Of a stretch of DNA of 47,886 nt, positions 33,745 to 41,983 are shown one piece after another. Origin of the DNA: Vibrio sp. (lineage in GTDB: Bacteria; Pseudomonadota; Gammaproteobacteria; Enterobacterales; Vibrionaceae). The stretch spans positions 1 through 47,886 of the forward strand of contig JAOICL010000018.1 in NCBI GenBank assembly GCA_028131545.1, in the 5' to 3' direction. Position 1 is the first letter of the stretch; every line of letters begins with the position of its first letter. The translations under genes and the position numbers were made by a program. The notes under the pieces are model-generated. The model saw only the letters and a list, made by a program, of their open reading frames with translations, did no database searches and was not told the DNA's origin.

Positions 33745-34500
33745 ATGAAAGGCACTGTTAAGACATTTATCGCTCGTAAAGAATTTGGCTTCATTCGAGG
33801 TGAAGATGGCAATTCTTACCATTTCTTTTTAAGTGATTTTAAACCAGAAGATCACAATCAGGTGCGTGAAGGGGCCCCTGTAAACTTTAGCGAAAGCGCT
33901 AATGCAAGGGGGTATAAGGCGAAAAAATGCGGGGTAATGGATGACAGTGAATTGAATTGTATTGCCACGCCAAATGAATTTTTAATCTTAAAAAGAGGGC
34001 AAGATTTACGCCAATGGGATGTATTGAATCAGGAACATTACATCATCAGTACCGATTCTCACAGGAGTATACAGGGTGCGAAAAGAGAATTGGAATATTT
34101 AACAAAGGGAGTGGGTGCCAACGCAATTATAAAGGCTATTTATCATTGTACTGAAAAACGAAGCGGTAATTATTATTACAGTGTGCACTCCTATTCAGGC
34201 ATACCAGTTTTTGCTGGTAAACGCAGCTTTAGCGGAGAGGCATCCCCTTCAGACGTTACTTATTTTGAGCAAATGGCAGATAAGGCAGTGGATAAATTAG
34301 ACAAGCGATACAAGAAGGCTAATAAATTTTCAAAAGCTTCTTTTATGGTGGCAGTGGCGTCTTTATTTATGGCGTGTATCGATGGTTTATCAGACAAGGC
34401 TTCTGTAATGTTTTTCTTCTTCATGATTGCTTGTTTAATTGTTGGTACGGTGAGTCGGTGGTTCATACCGACCAAGTGGATTCAAAAAGTGGGCAGCTGA
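33745..34500 (+). CDS. Cold-shock-domain protein with two C-terminal membrane helices
   Basis: The ATG at 33745 has AAGGGGA 6 bp upstream. Of 251 residues, 1-65 form a cold-shock domain (MKGTVKTFIARKEFGFIRG matches the RNP1-type KGFGFI strand), which binds single-stranded RNA or DNA. Residues 65-190 are an unassigned soluble region, and 199-214 and 220-240 are membrane helices. The result is a nucleic-acid-binding domain tethered to the inner membrane, with the N-terminus probably cytoplasmic. Its promoter is the duplicated shared-motif unit, so strong induction with cas1 and the other accessory genes is expected. A role in holding or sensing foreign nucleic acid at the membrane is speculative. 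Confidence 0.7.
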   Translation: MKGTVKTFIARKEFGFIRGEDGNSYHFFLSDFKPEDHNQVREGAPVNFSESANARGYKAKKCGVMDDSELNCIATPNEFLILKRGQDLRQWDVLNQEHYIISTDSHRSIQGAKRELEYLTKGVGANAIIKAIYHCTEKRSGNYYYSVHSYSGIPVFAGKRSFSGEASPSDVTYFEQMADKAVDKLDKRYKKANKFSKASFMVAVASLFMACIDGLSDKASVMFFFFMIACLIVGTVSRWFIPTKWIQKVGS

Positions 34501-34504
34501 AAGA

Positions 34505-34547
34505 GCAAATTTGTGTAACTCAACAGACGTACTTTATGGTGAATAAT
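34505..34547 (+). promoter_or_regulatory. Shared-motif promoter, copy 8
   Basis: GCAAATTTGTGTAA at 34505-34518 starts 4 bp after the previous stop codon; AATAAT at 34542-34547 is 32.5 bp from the core centre. It serves the multi-span membrane gene at 34632. Confidence 0.55.
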
Positions 34548-34631
34548 GAATGTAACCCAATCATTCACACAACTTCTTTCATTCAACCCAACACATTGCA
34601 TTTGCACTTTTAATCAAAACTGGAGAGCGTT

Positions 34632-35966
34632 ATGAATTCTATTTTTAATATGATATCTGAGTACCGTGTTTTTGCTATTGCTGGTTTATCGATGAGCAGC
34701 ATTTTAGGGGCTATTTATTATTTTGTGTTTACTGAAAGAGGTCGGTTAGATTGGAAAACCATGTGTTTTACGATGCCGTTGATTGGTAAGAACGTACGCT
34801 TAGCAAAGAATATGTCCGTGGATGATAAGGGGTGGTTTCATTCTGATAATGTGGTGGCTGAATCCTATTGGTCTGATTATTTTGGGCATAAAACAAATAA
34901 AGACTATTTCCATGATGCGGTGAGCTATTTGGAAAAAATGGATGAAAATGGACGCAAACCATTAGGGATATTGGGTTGGGGGATCATAGGCAGCTTGTTT
35001 GTTGCTGAAGCCGTGGGTGCTGGTTATGTTATCTCGGAATTCTTTGGCAGTAATTTAAGCGAAAGTAATCGTTTAATGATCAGTGGTGTGTTGGGTGCTG
35101 TGATTGCCGGGAGTTTGTTTTTTGTAACAGAGCGTGCCGGTGAAGAATGGTATAAAAACGCAGTGATTAAACACATCCGAACAGAGTGGCGTCATGATAC
35201 TCATCGCTCAAGCAACATTATTGCGGATCGCTCAATCAGTTTGAAACGAATGAGCAGTATGTTCGATGATGAAGCTCCTGGATGGCAACAGATGGTGAAT
35301 CGTGCTTATAAGATTAACCCTCAATATAAGCCAACTTACGGTTTGATTATTACGGCTATTGTGACCATTACGGTGATTGCTGGGGCGTTATTAGTGGCAC
35401 GTTCATCGATGTTGGAGCGTGAGGTGATGATTCAAAAGGAGTTCAATATGGACGATCAGTATCATGAGTTAGATGCGGGTGATTTTAATCCCTTTGACGG
35501 AAATGAAACCAGCCCAACGGCGTTTGATATGCCGTTCATGGAAGTGGAGTCGCCTTCTTCGATTGCTGATGACACACCGTCAGAGAATTTATCACAAGAA
35601 GAGCAATTTAAGTTAGGTGGGTACGCTTCGTATGTGATGTTTACCATGGTGTTTATGGTGGTGCAATTAGCCGGTGCTTGGGTGGGCGCAAAGTATACCT
35701 TTGTGGGTAAAGAGTCACAGGATGCCTACCGCAAGACTCATCGTCACGATAACGCGGAAGACTACGCAGCCTATCAAGAAGGAAAGCGAATCCAGGTGGA
35801 TCAATTTGCTCAGAAAGCGATGTCAAACTTGCAGCAACGCATGAGAAAAACGGTTCCTGAAATGGCGATTGAGTCCGATGCGGTGAAAGCGGTTGATACG
35901 AATCAAGAGCGTCGTTTTATGGAGTATGTGGCTGACAAGAGAGCGATACAATCTTATCAAGATTAG
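34632..35966 (+). CDS. Multi-span membrane protein of unknown function
   Basis: A 444-residue protein with about five predicted membrane helices, near residues 14-33, 110-130, 143-162, 235-254 and 330-352. Between helices 4 and 5 is an acidic loop of about 70 residues rich in Asp, Glu and Pro. The C-terminal 80 residues are charged and helical. I recognise no family and see no catalytic or channel signature. It has its own copy of the shared CAAATTTG promoter, and lies between a membrane-tethered cold-shock protein and an exported vWA-like protein that have the same control. The three look like one functional group at the inner membrane and periplasm. Confidence 0.65.
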   Translation: MNSIFNMISEYRVFAIAGLSMSSILGAIYYFVFTERGRLDWKTMCFTMPLIGKNVRLAKNMSVDDKGWFHSDNVVAESYWSDYFGHKTNKDYFHDAVSYLEKMDENGRKPLGILGWGIIGSLFVAEAVGAGYVISEFFGSNLSESNRLMISGVLGAVIAGSLFFVTERAGEEWYKNAVIKHIRTEWRHDTHRSSNIIADRSISLKRMSSMFDDEAPGWQQMVNRAYKINPQYKPTYGLIITAIVTITVIAGALLVARSSMLEREVMIQKEFNMDDQYHELDAGDFNPFDGNETSPTAFDMPFMEVESPSSIADDTPSENLSQEEQFKLGGYASYVMFTMVFMVVQLAGAWVGAKYTFVGKESQDAYRKTHRHDNAEDYAAYQEGKRIQVDQFAQKAMSNLQQRMRKTVPEMAIESDAVKAVDTNQERRFMEYVADKRAIQSYQD

Positions 35967-36011
35967 CCTGAGATGAAGGTGTGAAAAGGGCGATGGTGCG
36001 CTGAATCGTAG

Positions 36012-36053
36012 ACAAGTTTGTTTAAATCCATCGTCGACTGTTTTCCATATACT
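36012..36053 (+). promoter_or_regulatory. Shared-motif promoter, copy 9 (vWA gene)
   Basis: ACAAGTTTGTTTAAATCC from 36012 is a slightly diverged motif (core CAAGTTTG). The -10 TATACT at 36048-36053 keeps the exact 31.5-bp spacing. The tail TAAATCC matches copy 4. Confidence 0.6.
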
Positions 36054-36097
36054 GTACACATACATCCCCCCATTATAATAAAAAGAGGACTAGGAAT

Positions 36098-36955
36098 ATG
36101 AGTTCATTTCAAGCGACTATTTCATCGACGGGTTTAGCGAGTGCGTTAGCAGCAGTGTCGATATCTGTCTTTAACGTTGAAGCGGCCAATATCAATACTC
36201 CCCAATGTGTTACTCAGGCAGTGAGTTCCTATGTGTCTGCACAGCCAGATCGAGACATGATTATTATGGTTGATCAAACCATGGTGGATTCTATTTCGGC
36301 GACAGTGGCTGCGGATATGTACCGCCAGTTAGAAGCCAAAATGAAGGCGGGTGTTCGTATTCAGTTAATCTCTTTTTCTTCTTTTTCTAAGGGGAATTAT
36401 GCAAAGCATTTGTTTACGGCTCAGTGGGATAAACCGATTCCATCGCGCTATATGAGTGACATAGGCAGCACAGATAAAAGGCGCTATGCCCAATGCTTGA
36501 AAAAGCAAAATTACATTGCTAAACGTGGTTTCGGTCAGGCGTTAGCGACGGCGTTTATTCCTCCTAAAAGCAGTGATAATACAGAGATCATGAGCGCATT
36601 TCAGCAAGTGAGCCAGCAAGTGTTACCTGTGTCGATGGCGACGGATAAAACCATCATTTTGATCAGTGACATGTTAGAGCATTCTGCGACCACGAGCTTT
36701 TATTCAAGAAATCGTATGAAGAAAATACAGGTTGATAAAGAGTTGAGTAAGGTAAAGCAAGCGAATGGAATGAGTCATTTACGCGGTGCCAAAGTGTATG
36801 TGATGGGCGCGGGCTTGAGCAGTTCAAAAAATGGGTATGTTTCTCAGCAGGCTATGACGAATTTAGAGCGTTTTTGGCAGGGGTACATTAAGGCTTCACA
36901 GGGTGAGTTAATGGGTTTTGGGACTCCTATCTTATTGAACGGCATTGCTGACTAA
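36098..36955 (+). CDS. Exported von Willebrand factor A-like protein
   Basis: A 285-residue protein with an N-terminal signal-like hydrophobic segment (to about residue 28, ending near VEAAN). The mature part looks like a Rossmann-type vWA domain: strand RDMIIMVDQTMVDS near 51-64 in place of DxSxS, and a later strand TIILISDMLEHS near 184-195. The metal site seems altered (D-Q-T instead of D-x-S-x-S). It would act in the periplasm, perhaps binding a partner protein. AGAGGACTAGG precedes the ATG. It is the last gene under the shared promoter motif and lies next to the multi-span membrane gene. Confidence 0.6.
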   Translation: MSSFQATISSTGLASALAAVSISVFNVEAANINTPQCVTQAVSSYVSAQPDRDMIIMVDQTMVDSISATVAADMYRQLEAKMKAGVRIQLISFSSFSKGNYAKHLFTAQWDKPIPSRYMSDIGSTDKRRYAQCLKKQNYIAKRGFGQALATAFIPPKSSDNTEIMSAFQQVSQQVLPVSMATDKTIILISDMLEHSATTSFYSRNRMKKIQVDKELSKVKQANGMSHLRGAKVYVMGAGLSSSKNGYVSQQAMTNLERFWQGYIKASQGELMGFGTPILLNGIAD

Positions 36956-37439
36956 TCCTTCTTTTGATCAATCGTTCTTTTGATCAATCGTTCTTGGCGC
37001 ATAAGAATTGGCGACGGTTCCTAAATGCTACGTAGGGAAAGCATAATTACTTCCAAAGGGCGCTAAGTTTTTTCTTTTAACAGTGATATAGCTTAACAGT
37101 GATATAGCTTAATTCGTGCCTTAGCTTAATTCGTGCCTTAGCTCATTGCGCTTCTTGTATTGCTGTTGTGTGAGTGATTGTTCCCGCAGTCATCGTGTTC
37201 GTTTATTGATCGGGATATCGGAAGTCTTATAGGGGGAGCCGGTTATTATCTGATTTTTAATCTTGTTTTTAATCATTAACTTGGATTTTTAAGGCAATGC
37301 ATTTGAGAAATCTCACCTGACTTTGGGTTTTATTAACCTAGACATCAAAATCGTATTAATAAATTAAGTTACAAGGATAATTATGTATAACGATAAGATT
37401 AAGAAGAGCACTTTATGTATAGCGATCACAACAATACAG
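36956..37439. other. Gene-free stretch with tandem duplications
   Basis: No gene is supported. The stretch contains a 16-bp repeat at 36959-36990, another 16-bp repeat (AACAGTGATATAGCTT) at 37079-37110 and a 17-bp repeat (AATTCGTGCCTTAGCTT) at 37111-37144. It marks the right end of the shared-promoter genes and the beginning of a zone of broken genes, so the island boundary may be here. Confidence 0.6.
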
Positions 37440-37595
37440 TTATGCTTTAAGGGGGATATTTAATCTTAAAGAAAGACAGCTCTTGATTCTGCTTTCAGCA
37501 AGTGATGTAAGTTCTTGTACAGTTTGCTGGGTTTGATTAACCGCTGTCACGTTTTTATTCACTAAATCGAAGGTTTTTGTCGATTCTTGCGTTTG
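37440..37595 (-). pseudogene. Possible fragment of a methyl-accepting chemotaxis protein
   Basis: On the minus strand an open stretch of about 50 codons begins TQESTKTFDLVNKNVT and continues with AVNQTQQTVQELTSLAE. This heptad pattern of Gln, Thr and Val resembles the C-terminal helix of chemotaxis receptors. There is no start codon, and it abuts a truncated GntR gene reading the other way, so it is probably debris from a recombination event. Confidence 0.35.
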
Positions 37596-38330
37596 TCATT
37601 ATATTCCCTGAATTATCAAATCATGATAGCGCACTATGGCTACAGTTTAGAAAATGAAGAAAAAAGTATTATTTCTCTTCTGTCGTATAATGTTGATGCC
37701 TTAATTTTATCATCCAAAATCCATACAGAAAAAACCAATAAGATATTGAAATCGGTTAATATTCCTGTTGTTGAAATTATGGATATTGAGTCGGATCTTG
37801 GTTTTCCAACCATTGGTTTTGATAATTTCGAAGCATCGAAAGAAATGACCATTGCGATGCTCAACAGTGGACGTGAACATATTGCCTATTTTGCCGCTCG
37901 GATGGATTACCGAACGCAAAAGAAAATTGATGGGTATTGTGCGGCGATGCAAAGCATGAATAAAGATCGGATTATTTTAAAAACCGATTCTCCTTCCTCA
38001 TTTACATTAGGTGGCCAACTATTACGTGATGTTATCGATAAATACCCCAATGTGGATGGTATTTTTTGCACTAATGATGACTTGGCGATAGGGGCGCTTT
38101 ATGAATGTCAAAGGCAACAAATTTCTGTTCCAGACACCATGGCGATTGCTGGGTTTCATGGGCATGATATCAGTCAAGCGATGGTGCCTAAGATGGCAAC
38201 CGTGATTACACCTAGAGAAGCAATTGGTAAGATAGCCAGTGAGAGAGTGATTGGCTTCCTTCAAGGCTCTATAGCGACAATTGAGCATAGTGAATTGAAC
38301 TATGTTATTTCGTTATCCGATACGGTGTAA
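37587..38330 (+). pseudogene. Truncated LacI/GntR-family repressor
   Basis: The 247-codon frame encodes only the sugar-binding half of a LacI-family regulator of the gluconate-repressor (GntR) type: HYGYSLENEEKSIISLLS, then TNDDLAIGALYECQR and VPDTMAIAGFHG. The N-terminal helix-turn-helix and hinge (roughly the first 80 residues) are missing, and the sequence before 37620 is unrelated. Without a DNA-binding domain it cannot act as a repressor. A second, shorter decayed copy of its first 90 bases lies at 41891-41978, which implies a duplication or rearrangement around the fdhD-ydeP genes. Confidence 0.75.
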
Positions 38331-38367
38331 TATTTCCAAGAATGGGTGCTCAATACTCGAGTTGTGA

Positions 38368-38583
38368 GATGTTTTAGGGAGGTATTTTACGGATGTTCAC
38401 ATCGTGGTATTACCTTCAAATAAGCAAACTTCTATCGATCTTTATCATTATGATGACGTTAAATTAATACACTTCGATAAAGCGTTATCTCCTCCAGCGC
38501 AATCATTTTATGATGTATGTCTTGATTACTTTAGAAATGATGGCATTGAAAAACAATGGAAGAAATGGCATAAATTACAATAA
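38368..38583 (+). pseudogene. C-terminal remnant of a LysR-type regulator
   Basis: An open stretch without start codon translates to a LysR effector-domain end: HIVVLPSNKQTSIDLYHYDD followed by KALSPPAQSFYDVCLDYF, where the SP-AQSFYD pattern is typical. It stops 17 bp before fdhD. It probably remains from a regulator once linked to the formate dehydrogenase-like genes. Confidence 0.5.
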
Positions 38584-38600
38584 AGGTGTTATGAGGAAAA

Positions 38601-39392
38601 ATGGCAATGAGAGAAAGTAAGCCGACTATAGGTTATGTGAACGCTTATCTATCACATGGACCACCTATTCGTCCTTTGGCAGAAGAAGTCCCGTTATCCT
38701 TAAGTTTTAATGGCATTAGCCATGCAGTCATGATGGTGACCCCCCATGACTTAACCGCTTTTATACATGGCTTTAGTTATTCTGAAGGTATTACTTCTTC
38801 TAAAGGTGAAATCAAAGATATCCAGTTTGTTCATTATGATGAAGGTATAGAAGCACAAATAGAGCTAAGCAATCGATCGTTTTATCGTCTGAAGGAGCAA
38901 AAAAGAAACCTTGCAGGGCGAACAGGTTGTGGTTTGTGTGGTAAAGAATCTTTAGAGCAAATAATGATGGATTTAGCGCGGTTAAGAGGATCGCCATTAC
39001 CTTCAATTACGTCCTTATACAATTTAAGGGAGCGTTTGTACTCAGAGCAAACATTTGCTCAAGTCTCGGGAGGGCTGCACAGTGCTGCGTTATGTAGTCA
39101 GTCAGGGGAGATCGTGCTTAATTTTGAAGATGTAGGACGTCATAATGCGTTAGATAAATTGATTGGCGCTACTCTAATGGAAAACCATGATATTCAATCA
39201 AGCTTTGTTGTACTGACGAGCCGTTGCAGTTATGAATTAATACAAAAGGTGGTGAAGTTAGTTTGTCCAACCCTCATTACCTTATCAGCGCCAACTACAA
39301 AAGCGTTAGGATTGGCAAAACACTATAACGTGAATCTGTTACATTATACGCCTCAGCAAAACGTACTTGTTTATCACCAATCAGTGCCTTAA
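38601..39392 (+). CDS. fdhD: FdhD, sulfur carrier for molybdenum-cofactor enzymes
   Basis: A 263-residue protein with GAGGAAAA before the ATG. The paired cysteines in GRTGCGLCGKESL (about residues 109-121) are the CxxC motif that carries sulfur from IscS to the bis-MGD cofactor of formate dehydrogenases. NFEDVGRHNALDKLIGATL and VLTSRCSYELIQK are other family hallmarks. Length is normal, so it is probably functional. It precedes the YdeP-type oxidoreductase by 71 bp and would mature it. It belongs to ordinary metabolism, not the CRISPR locus. Confidence 0.93.
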   Translation: MAMRESKPTIGYVNAYLSHGPPIRPLAEEVPLSLSFNGISHAVMMVTPHDLTAFIHGFSYSEGITSSKGEIKDIQFVHYDEGIEAQIELSNRSFYRLKEQKRNLAGRTGCGLCGKESLEQIMMDLARLRGSPLPSITSLYNLRERLYSEQTFAQVSGGLHSAALCSQSGEIVLNFEDVGRHNALDKLIGATLMENHDIQSSFVVLTSRCSYELIQKVVKLVCPTLITLSAPTTKALGLAKHYNVNLLHYTPQQNVLVYHQSVP

Positions 39393-39463
39393 CGTGCTTT
39401 AAAGTATTGACTCATTTTAAAATATTCACCCATTTTACCACCTTAACTCGCCTTAAAACATGA

Positions 39464-41779
39464 ATGGAACATCCCATGGATAAGAAATCGGAAAAGAAAC
39501 GAATTCAACCTTACCAAAATGCAGCCGGTGGTTGGGGAGCATTAGCTTCTACGGCTAAGCATCTGGTTAAAAGTGAGAATATTGCTCAAAATATTAAGGG
39601 TTTGCTGAAAACCAACCAAGATTACGGATTCGATTGTCCAGGTTGTGCATGGGGGGAATCCAAAGAGGCAAGCCGATTTAAATTCTGTGAAAATGGTGCC
39701 AAGGCGGTAAATTGGGAATCCACAAAACATAATGTAGGTGCTGAATTTTTTTCACACTATTCAGTGTCATCTCTGAAGAGACAAGACGGTTACTTTTTAG
39801 AATCCCAAGGTCGATTATCTGAGCCATTAATTTATAACTCTGAATCTGATCATTACGAGCCCATTTCATGGGATGATGCTTTTAATACCATTGCAGACAG
39901 CTTGAACCAACTGAATGATCCTAATCAAGCGGAGTTCTATACCTCTGGACGTGCGAGTAATGAAGCTGCGTTCCTGTATCAATTATTTGTTCGCTTATAT
40001 GGCACCAATAACTTCCCTGATTGTTCTAATATGTGCCATGAAGCAAGCGGCTTTGCATTAACTCAATCGATTGGAATTGGTAAAGGGACGGTTACGTTAG
40101 AGGATTTTGAACATGCCGATGCTATTTTTATATTTGGACAAAACCCAGGGACAAATCACCCTCGAATGTTGGATACTTTGAGCCAAGCATCACGACGTGG
40201 CGCAGATATTATTAGTATTAACACGTTAAAGGAACGCGGTTTACAACGTTTCCAAAATCCTCAAAGAAAGCGGGAAATGTTGACCCAATCTGATACGAAG
40301 ATTACCGGTTTATACTTAACCCCCAATTTAGGGGGCGATATGGCGCTGGTGCGCGGTATGGTTAAAGCCATGTTGGAAATGGAAGCGCAAGAACAAACAT
40401 CAATTTTTGACTATGATTTTCTTTCTCGTCATACCGAAGGAATGGAAGATTACCTTAATACGGTGCGATCCACAGAGTGGGATCAAATCACCACGCAGTC
40501 CGGTATTACTAAAGCACAAATTGAGCAAGCGGCAGCACAGCATCGTCAAGCTGATCGAGTCATTTGTACATGGGCGATGGGGATCACTCAACACAAACAT
40601 TCTGTGGCAACGATCCAAGAAATGGCTAACTTACAATTACTGACAGGGAATATAGGTAAAAAAGGTGCTGGATTATGCCCAGTACGTGGCCACAGTAATG
40701 TCCAAGGTGATCGTACCATGGGGATCAATGAAAAACCGACGACAGCCTTTTTGGATAAACTGGCGACTGTTTTTAAGTTTAATCCGCCAAGAAATCGCGG
40801 CCATAACGTGATTCAAGCGATTCAAGCGATGAAAGCAAACAAAAGTAAGGTCTTTATTGGGTTAGGTGGTAATTTTGTTGATGCGACACCAGATACTAAC
40901 GTGACAGAAGAGGCATTATCTCAGTGCGATTTAACGGTACAGATTTCAACAAAATTAAATCGTAGTCATCTGTTTGTAGGAAAGAAAGCGCTTATTTTGC
41001 CTTGCCTTGGAAGAACGGATAAAGATATCCAACGAAATGGAGAGCAGAAAGTCACGGTTGAAGATTCATTCAGTATGGTACATGCCTCTGGCGGAGTGAA
41101 TGATGTTGACGAAAGTCGCAACTTATTGTCTGAACCGGCGATCATTGCGGGTATAGCAAAAGCAACGTTGGCTGGACGAAAAGAGATCAATATTGATTGG
41201 GATACGCTCATTTCTGATTATGACAACATTCGTGATTTGATCGCGAAAACGATTCCAGGTTTCATGGGGTTTAATGAAAAAGTAAAAAATCCAGGGGGGT
41301 TTTACTTAGGAAACAGTGCAGCACAACATATTTGGAACACGGATTCAAAGAAAGCGGTTTTAAAATCTCATCATCTTCCTACAGATATAGGTAAGCATCA
41401 AGATGGGACTCAATTTACCTTACAAACGTTACGCTCCCATGACCAATTTAATACGACCATTTATGGTATGGATGATCGCTATCGTGGTGTTTATGGCCAG
41501 CGTAAAGTTATCTTTATGAATCCGGAGGATATTAAAGCACTCAACATTGATCCAACAAAAAAGGTGACCTTACAATCGATTTGGAATGGTGAAATACGAG
41601 AAGTTCAAGGTTTCACTATTGTGGAATACGACATTCCCAAAGGTAATACTGCTGCGTACTTTCCTGAAACCAATCCATTGATACCATTAAATAGTTATGG
41701 GGACTACAGTTGGACACCGACGTCGAAATCGATTCCGATTAAAGTACTTAAGAATGAAGAAAATAATGACCTGCTCTAG
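39464..41779 (+). CDS. ydeP: FdhF/YdeP-family molybdopterin oxidoreductase
   Basis: A 771-residue protein; the ATG at 39476 (MDKKSEKKR) is an alternative start four codons in. The N-terminal segment IQPYQNAAGGWGAL, the DCPGCAWGE cysteine motif and EFYTSGRASNEAAFLYQL are characteristic of YdeP-type members of the formate dehydrogenase alpha-subunit superfamily, which bind bis-MGD but lack a complete N-terminal iron-sulfur motif. SNMCHEASGFALTQSIGIGKG and CPVRGHSNVQGDRTMGI line the cofactor site. The natural substrate of YdeP is not firmly known; in E. coli it has been linked to acid resistance. It is coupled with fdhD. Length is normal. Confidence 0.9.
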   Translation: MEHPMDKKSEKKRIQPYQNAAGGWGALASTAKHLVKSENIAQNIKGLLKTNQDYGFDCPGCAWGESKEASRFKFCENGAKAVNWESTKHNVGAEFFSHYSVSSLKRQDGYFLESQGRLSEPLIYNSESDHYEPISWDDAFNTIADSLNQLNDPNQAEFYTSGRASNEAAFLYQLFVRLYGTNNFPDCSNMCHEASGFALTQSIGIGKGTVTLEDFEHADAIFIFGQNPGTNHPRMLDTLSQASRRGADIISINTLKERGLQRFQNPQRKREMLTQSDTKITGLYLTPNLGGDMALVRGMVKAMLEMEAQEQTSIFDYDFLSRHTEGMEDYLNTVRSTEWDQITTQSGITKAQIEQAAAQHRQADRVICTWAMGITQHKHSVATIQEMANLQLLTGNIGKKGAGLCPVRGHSNVQGDRTMGINEKPTTAFLDKLATVFKFNPPRNRGHNVIQAIQAMKANKSKVFIGLGGNFVDATPDTNVTEEALSQCDLTVQISTKLNRSHLFVGKKALILPCLGRTDKDIQRNGEQKVTVEDSFSMVHASGGVNDVDESRNLLSEPAIIAGIAKATLAGRKEINIDWDTLISDYDNIRDLIAKTIPGFMGFNEKVKNPGGFYLGNSAAQHIWNTDSKKAVLKSHHLPTDIGKHQDGTQFTLQTLRSHDQFNTTIYGMDDRYRGVYGQRKVIFMNPEDIKALNIDPTKKVTLQSIWNGEIREVQGFTIVEYDIPKGNTAAYFPETNPLIPLNSYGDYSWTPTSKSIPIKVLKNEENNDLL

Positions 41780-41890
41780 GATGGGGTGTAAACCTTTAAT
41801 GATTTACACGTCAAAGGGGAAGGTAGCGTTATCGCTTGCTCAGCTTTAAAGCTAAGGTATCGTGATATTTTCGTAATGTGTATTTATCGA

Positions 41891-41978
41891 TTTTGCGCAT
41901 TATGGCTACCATTTAAAAAATGAAGAGAAAGCATTCTTTCTCTTCTGTCGTGCGATGTTAATGCTTTAATTTTATCAT
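41891..41978 (+). repeat. Decayed partial copy of the GntR remnant
   Basis: About 88 bases align with 37625-37712 at roughly 80 percent identity by eye (TATGGCTAC, TTTCTCTTCTGTCGT, then TTTAATTTTATCAT). It contains in-frame stops and cannot be coding. The two copies flank fdhD and ydeP as direct repeats. Confidence 0.75.
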
Positions 41979-41983
41979 AATGA

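Noticed and set aside
9505..36053. The CAAATTTG element as the -35 box of an alternative sigma factor
   Set aside because: The motif ends about 22 bp before the -10, too far for a -35 hexamer, and the -10 boxes look like sigma-70 type; an activator site fits better.
37440..37595. A functional chemotaxis receptor gene
   Set aside because: Only about 35-50 codons resemble one, with no start codon and a stop on both sides.
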